NCBI GenBank assembly: GCA_031267955.1
Contig: JAIRYB010000066.1
Span: forward strand, 1-9,141
Length of the DNA stretch: 9,141 bases
From: Spirochaetaceae bacterium
GTDB taxonomy: Bacteria; Spirochaetota; Spirochaetia; Treponematales; Breznakiellaceae
Reading direction: 5' to 3'
Positions 6,206 through 9,141 of the stretch are shown one piece after another; position 1 is the stretch's first letter; each line of letters opens with the position of its first letter. The notes under the pieces were generated by a model, which saw only the letters and a list, made by a program, of their open reading frames with translations, had not been told where the DNA came from and did not search any database. The position numbers and the translations under genes are program-made.

Positions 6206-6904
6206 ATGACATCGGAGCAGAAAACAGCCCTGGCCGGGTTTCTTGACACCGCCGGCGACTACCTGGGGGATGGGTACAGGCGGCCCAGGGAAAATTACGC
6301 CTTCACCGACGACACCGTGGGGACCGGGGACACCCTTGAGGAAGTCGCCGCGGAGATCTGCGCCTGCCGTTCCTGCCCGCTGGGGGCCGGCAGAACCAAC
6401 GCCGTCCCCGGAGAGGGGGTAAAAAACCCGCTGGTTCTGGTCATCGGCGAGGGGCCCGGCCAGGACGAGGACCAAACGGGCCGGCCCTTCGTGGGCAGGG
6501 CGGGGCAGCTTCTCGACAAGATGCTCTCCGCCATCGGCCTGAACCGGCAGGAGAACTGCTTTATTGCCAATGTAGTCAAGTGCCGGCCCCCGGAAAACCG
6601 GGACCCCGCGCCAGCGGAGGCCGAGGCCTGCCGGCCCTTCCTGAACCGCCAGATAGCCTGCCTAAGGCCCCGGATGATCCTCTGTGTGGGGAAGGTTGCC
6701 TCCAACCTGCTCCTGGGAAACACCGAATGGGTTACCATTGGGAGTCTGCGGGGCCGTTTTTTTGAATACCCCGCGGCGCCCGCCGTTCCGTTGTTGGCCA
6801 CCTACCACCCCAGCGCCCTGCTGCGGAACGAAGATCTTAAACGGCCTGCCTGGGAAGATCTAAAGCTGCTCCGTTCCAAACTTGAGGAACTCACGAGCAC
6901 CTGA
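6206..6904 (+). CDS. Family 4 uracil-DNA glycosylase (iron-sulfur)
   Basis: This enzyme removes uracil from DNA after cytosine deamination or misincorporation, the first step of base-excision repair. In the 232-residue protein the catalytic block GEGPGQDEDQTGRPFVG is at 81-97 and the second motif HPSALLR at 201-207. Four cysteines expected to hold a 4Fe-4S cluster are visible: Cys54 and Cys57 (CRSC), then Cys126 and Cys142, sixteen residues apart. These features identify family 4 (UDGa-like) and separate it from Ung. About 45 residues precede the first cysteine pair, as in longer members of the family. The gene starts 20 bases after the TPR protein with only a weak ribosome binding site. Its TGA overlaps the priA ATG by one base (TGATG), so the two are probably co-translated. 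Confidence 0.95.
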   Translation: MTSEQKTALAGFLDTAGDYLGDGYRRPRENYAFTDDTVGTGDTLEEVAAEICACRSCPLGAGRTNAVPGEGVKNPLVLVIGEGPGQDEDQTGRPFVGRAGQLLDKMLSAIGLNRQENCFIANVVKCRPPENRDPAPAEAEACRPFLNRQIACLRPRMILCVGKVASNLLLGNTEWVTIGSLRGRFFEYPAAPAVPLLATYHPSALLRNEDLKRPAWEDLKLLRSKLEELTST

Positions 6905-8895
6905 TGGCCCCCTACCTGGATCTTGTCTTCGACATCCCCGCAATCCAGCGGTTTACCTACCGGAACGCCGCCCCGTCCCGCAAGGGCGCCGGGTCCCCGG
7001 CGGTATTCGGCAAGCGGGTCATGGCGCCCTTCGGCAAGCGGGACGTCCTGGGCTATATCGTCGCCGAGCGGGAAGAAGCTCCGGCGAACCTCGATCCCCA
7101 AAACATCCGGGAGATCCGCCGGGTGGTGGACGGCGAATGCACCTTTGGGGAAGAGGATATCGCCCTGGCGGAGTGGATCGCCGCCTACTACCTCTGCGGC
7201 CTGGGGGAGGCCCTGGCGGCGATGATCCCCTCGGGAAGGAGGCCCGGCAGCTACCCCACCCTGTACGGGGAGGGGGAAGAAATCGCCCCGGCGCCGCTGG
7301 TACTCTCCACCGAACAGCGGGAGGCCCTGGAAACCATTACCGCCGCCCCCGGCGCCGAAAAACCGATGTTCTACCTCTACGGCATCACCGGATCCGGCAA
7401 GACCGAAGTGTTCCTCCGGGCCGCGGAGGATACCCTGAACAAGGGGAAGTCGGTGATCTACCTGGTACCGGAGATCGCCCTGACCCACCAGGCGGCGGAA
7501 GCCGTCAAGGCCCGTTTCGGTACCCTGGCGGCGATCCTCCATTCCGGCATGAGCCCCAGCGCCCGGCTTTCCGAGTGGATGCGGGCCCGCCGGGGGGAAG
7601 CCCGGATCGTGGTGGGCCCCCGGAGCGCCGTCTTTGCCCCCCTTAGGGATCTGGGCCTCATCATCATCGATGAAGAACACGACGGTTCCTATAAATCGGG
7701 AAACACCCCCCGCTACCACGCCCGGCAGGCGGCCATGCGCCGCCGGACGGTTTCCGGGGCCCTGCTCCTGATGGGATCCGCCACCCCGTCGGTGGAGGCC
7801 TGGAAGCTCATGGAGGAAGGGCAGATAAGGCGGCTCAACCTTTCCAGACGCCTGGCGGGGGGGAAACTGCCGGAGATCTCCGCGGTAAGTCTTGAAGGTA
7901 CCGAAGGCTGCCTTACCCCGCAGCTTAAGGAGGAGATCCTCAAAACCGCCCGCATGGGCCGCCAGACCATCCTTTTCCTCAACCGCCGGGGCTTTGCCTA
8001 CTTTTACCGCTGCCCCTCCTGCGGCTTCGAGCTGACCTGCAAACACTGTTCCGTGTCGCTTACCTGGCACAAGGACCGGGGCCGGGCGATCTGCCATTAC
8101 TGCGGCTACTCCGAGCCCCCTCCGGGGGCCTGCCCCCGCTGCGGTTCCCTTGAAGCCGGTTTCAGGGGTTTCGGCACCGAGATGATCGAGGAGGAACTGG
8201 GCCGCACCTTCCCGGAACTGAAGATCCGCCGGGTGGACGCCGATTCGGCGGCCGGGGGGGGGCTGGAAAAAAGCCTGGGGATGTTCCGCGCCGGCATGAT
8301 AGATATACTTCTGGGCACCCAGATGGTAGCCAAGGGCCTGAACTTCCCCGGGGTACGTCTGGTGGGGGTGATTCTGGCGGATACGGGGCTCCACCTGCCG
8401 GATTTTCGCGCCGCGGAGCGGACCTTTTCCCTGCTGGTCCAGGTAGCGGGCCGGGCGGGGCGTTACTTTCCCGATGGCAAGGTGATCATCCAGACCTTCA
8501 GAATGGGGGACCCGGTAATCGAAAGATCGACGGCCCTGGATGTGGAAGGCTTTTTCCGGACGGAAATTGCCCAGCGCAAGGTCCTGAATTTCCCCCCCTA
8601 CTCCCGGCTTATCCGCCTTAATCTGCGGTCCCGGGACCCGGTCCGGGTGGACAAGGCGGCCGGCAGGCTTGCGGACCTGGCCCGCCCCCTGCTCCCCCCC
8701 GGCGCCGATATGCTGGGCCCCGCCGAATGTCCCATCGGGATCATCGCCGGGAACCACCGCCGCCACCTGATCCTCCGGGGCCCCGATATGGGCCCCCTCC
8801 ACGGCGCAGTGCGGACAACCCTGCTCCGCTACAACAAGAGCAAAGACAGCCGGGTTTATCTGGAAGTAGACATAGACCCGGTGAGTCTTTTATAG
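6904..8895 (+). CDS. priA: Primosomal protein N', replication-restart helicase PriA
   Basis: PriA recognises abandoned or stalled replication forks, unwinds the lagging arm and helps reload the replicative helicase. The 663-residue product shows a 3' DNA-binding domain at about 1-110. It has Walker A GITGSGKT at 160-167, DEEHD at 256-260, and SAT at 292-294. Motif V-like GTQMVAKGLNFPG is at 471-483, followed by PDFRAAERTFSLL and QVAGRAGR at 513-520. Eight zinc cysteines (370, 373, 379, 382, 397, 400, 410, 413) have the same spacing as in E. coli PriA. The C-terminal domain ends in VDIDPVSLL. Only about 25 residues separate the 3' DNA-binding domain from the helicase core, where E. coli has a winged-helix domain of roughly 80-90 residues. 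This accounts for the short length. The start overlaps the glycosylase stop (TGATG), and GAGGAA lies 14 bases upstream. Confidence 0.97.
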   Translation: MAPYLDLVFDIPAIQRFTYRNAAPSRKGAGSPAVFGKRVMAPFGKRDVLGYIVAEREEAPANLDPQNIREIRRVVDGECTFGEEDIALAEWIAAYYLCGLGEALAAMIPSGRRPGSYPTLYGEGEEIAPAPLVLSTEQREALETITAAPGAEKPMFYLYGITGSGKTEVFLRAAEDTLNKGKSVIYLVPEIALTHQAAEAVKARFGTLAAILHSGMSPSARLSEWMRARRGEARIVVGPRSAVFAPLRDLGLIIIDEEHDGSYKSGNTPRYHARQAAMRRRTVSGALLLMGSATPSVEAWKLMEEGQIRRLNLSRRLAGGKLPEISAVSLEGTEGCLTPQLKEEILKTARMGRQTILFLNRRGFAYFYRCPSCGFELTCKHCSVSLTWHKDRGRAICHYCGYSEPPPGACPRCGSLEAGFRGFGTEMIEEELGRTFPELKIRRVDADSAAGGGLEKSLGMFRAGMIDILLGTQMVAKGLNFPGVRLVGVILADTGLHLPDFRAAERTFSLLVQVAGRAGRYFPDGKVIIQTFRMGDPVIERSTALDVEGFFRTEIAQRKVLNFPPYSRLIRLNLRSRDPVRVDKAAGRLADLARPLLPPGADMLGPAECPIGIIAGNHRRHLILRGPDMGPLHGAVRTTLLRYNKSKDSRVYLEVDIDPVSLL

Positions 8896-8902
8896 TTATA
8901 CT
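8867..8902 (+). promoter_or_regulatory. Candidate promoter for the last gene, inside the 3' end of priA
   Basis: Two overlapping arrangements are visible. TAGACA (8867-8872), 18 bases and TATAGT (8891-8896) match the consensus at five of six positions each. TAGACC (8873-8878), 18 bases and TATACT (8897-8902) match at four and five positions. The second would start transcription at about the A of ATG 8909, and the first about six bases before it. Neither leaves room for a ribosome binding site. Confidence 0.42.
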
Positions 8903-8908
8903 TAATAC

Positions 8909-9141
8909 ATGAAGCATTTTTTGATTTTAACTGCATTGGCCGTTCTGCCCGTTACGGGGCTTTTTTCTTATCCGGACTATTACCTGCAGCTTCGGGACGC
9001 CATCTATGCCCAGGAATTAAACGCCGAGGGAGTGGACCCCCTGTACCGGAACGCCCTGGCGAAGGCCCAGGAAACCCTCACGGGCCGGGAACTCTACATC
9101 ATGCTGTCCCGCTGCGAATACCTGATGGGGAGAGCGTACCA
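8909..9141 (+). CDS. Exported protein of unknown function, 5' part only (possible TPR-like helices)
   Basis: Seventy-seven codons are visible before the window ends. The product begins with a basic residue and a hydrophobic stretch, MKHFLILTALAVLPVTGL, a signal peptide probably cut near LFS-YP at about 18-21. The following part (LQLRDAIYAQELNAEG, then RNALAKAQETLTGRELYIML and SRCEYLMGRAY) has the alternating aromatic and small residues of paired helices, like TPR proteins. The repeat pattern is too short to name a family. An in-frame TAA at 8903-8905 makes ATG 8909 the first possible start, and no Shine-Dalgarno sequence precedes it. It lies 13 bases after priA and may have its own promoter. 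Confidence 0.75.
   Translation, partial: MKHFLILTALAVLPVTGLFSYPDYYLQLRDAIYAQELNAEGVDPLYRNALAKAQETLTGRELYIMLSRCEYLMGRAY

Noticed and set aside
6882..7646. A 254-codon + strand frame inside priA
   Set aside because: The product is rich in Arg, Gly and Pro with no motif and overlaps the conserved helicase core. It is a frame shadow of high G+C coding sequence.
6802..8802. A 666-codon open frame on the - strand opposite priA
   Set aside because: It is opposite a gene with every PriA motif intact. The product is a low-complexity Gly/Pro/Ala/Arg/His-rich sequence with no recognisable domain, as expected from the complement of G+C-rich codons.
1..9141. CRISPR array, tRNA, transposon ends or phage genes
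   Set aside because: I looked for regular repeats, cloverleaf patterns, terminal inverted repeats and integrase or transposase motifs and found none.

Overview
The window is a gene-dense bacterial segment with every gene on the + strand. It holds eight complete genes and the start of a ninth. No gap between genes exceeds about 135 bases, and I see no tRNA, rRNA, CRISPR array, transposase or phage gene. The organism is most likely an anaerobic diderm bacterium, probably a spirochaete of the Treponema type. This rests on the short PriA without a winged-helix domain, the P-loop/Asp23-like protein, and secreted TPR-like proteins beside repair genes. The assignment is inference from remembered families and is moderate at best.

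Region 1 (1-132) is an A+T-rich leader with two TTAG-N6-CTAA inverted repeats whose centres are exactly 60 bp apart. They are candidate operators for the operon that follows.

Region 2 (133-4032) is a complete four-gene ABC importer for ferric siderophore (FepBDGC/FecBCDE type): a substrate-binding lipoprotein, two different FecCD permeases and an ATPase. Each gene overlaps the next by 4 bases (ATGA), so translation is probably coupled. The binding protein and ATPase carry sequence signatures that I associate with the actinobacterial branch of these importers. Sampled base composition and codon choice differ from the genes downstream, so this operon may have been acquired. No outer-membrane receptor, TonB or siderophore biosynthesis gene is in view.

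Region 3 (4092-8895) is a tight run of four G+C-rich genes. The first encodes an uncharacterised P-loop protein with a C-terminal Asp23/Gls24-like domain. The second encodes a secreted protein with a degenerate gluzincin-type peptidase core (the HExxH position reads QSFVQ) followed by TPR repeats. The last two are a family 4 iron-sulfur uracil-DNA glycosylase and the replication-restart helicase PriA, which overlap by one base (TGATG). The last pair joins base-excision repair to restart of stalled forks.

Region 4 (8896-9141) begins a new gene for a small exported protein that runs off the window. The 4092 and 8909 genes share a start arrangement: TATACT, six bases, then ATG, with no Shine-Dalgarno sequence and an in-frame stop close upstream. 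This is what leaderless transcription would look like.
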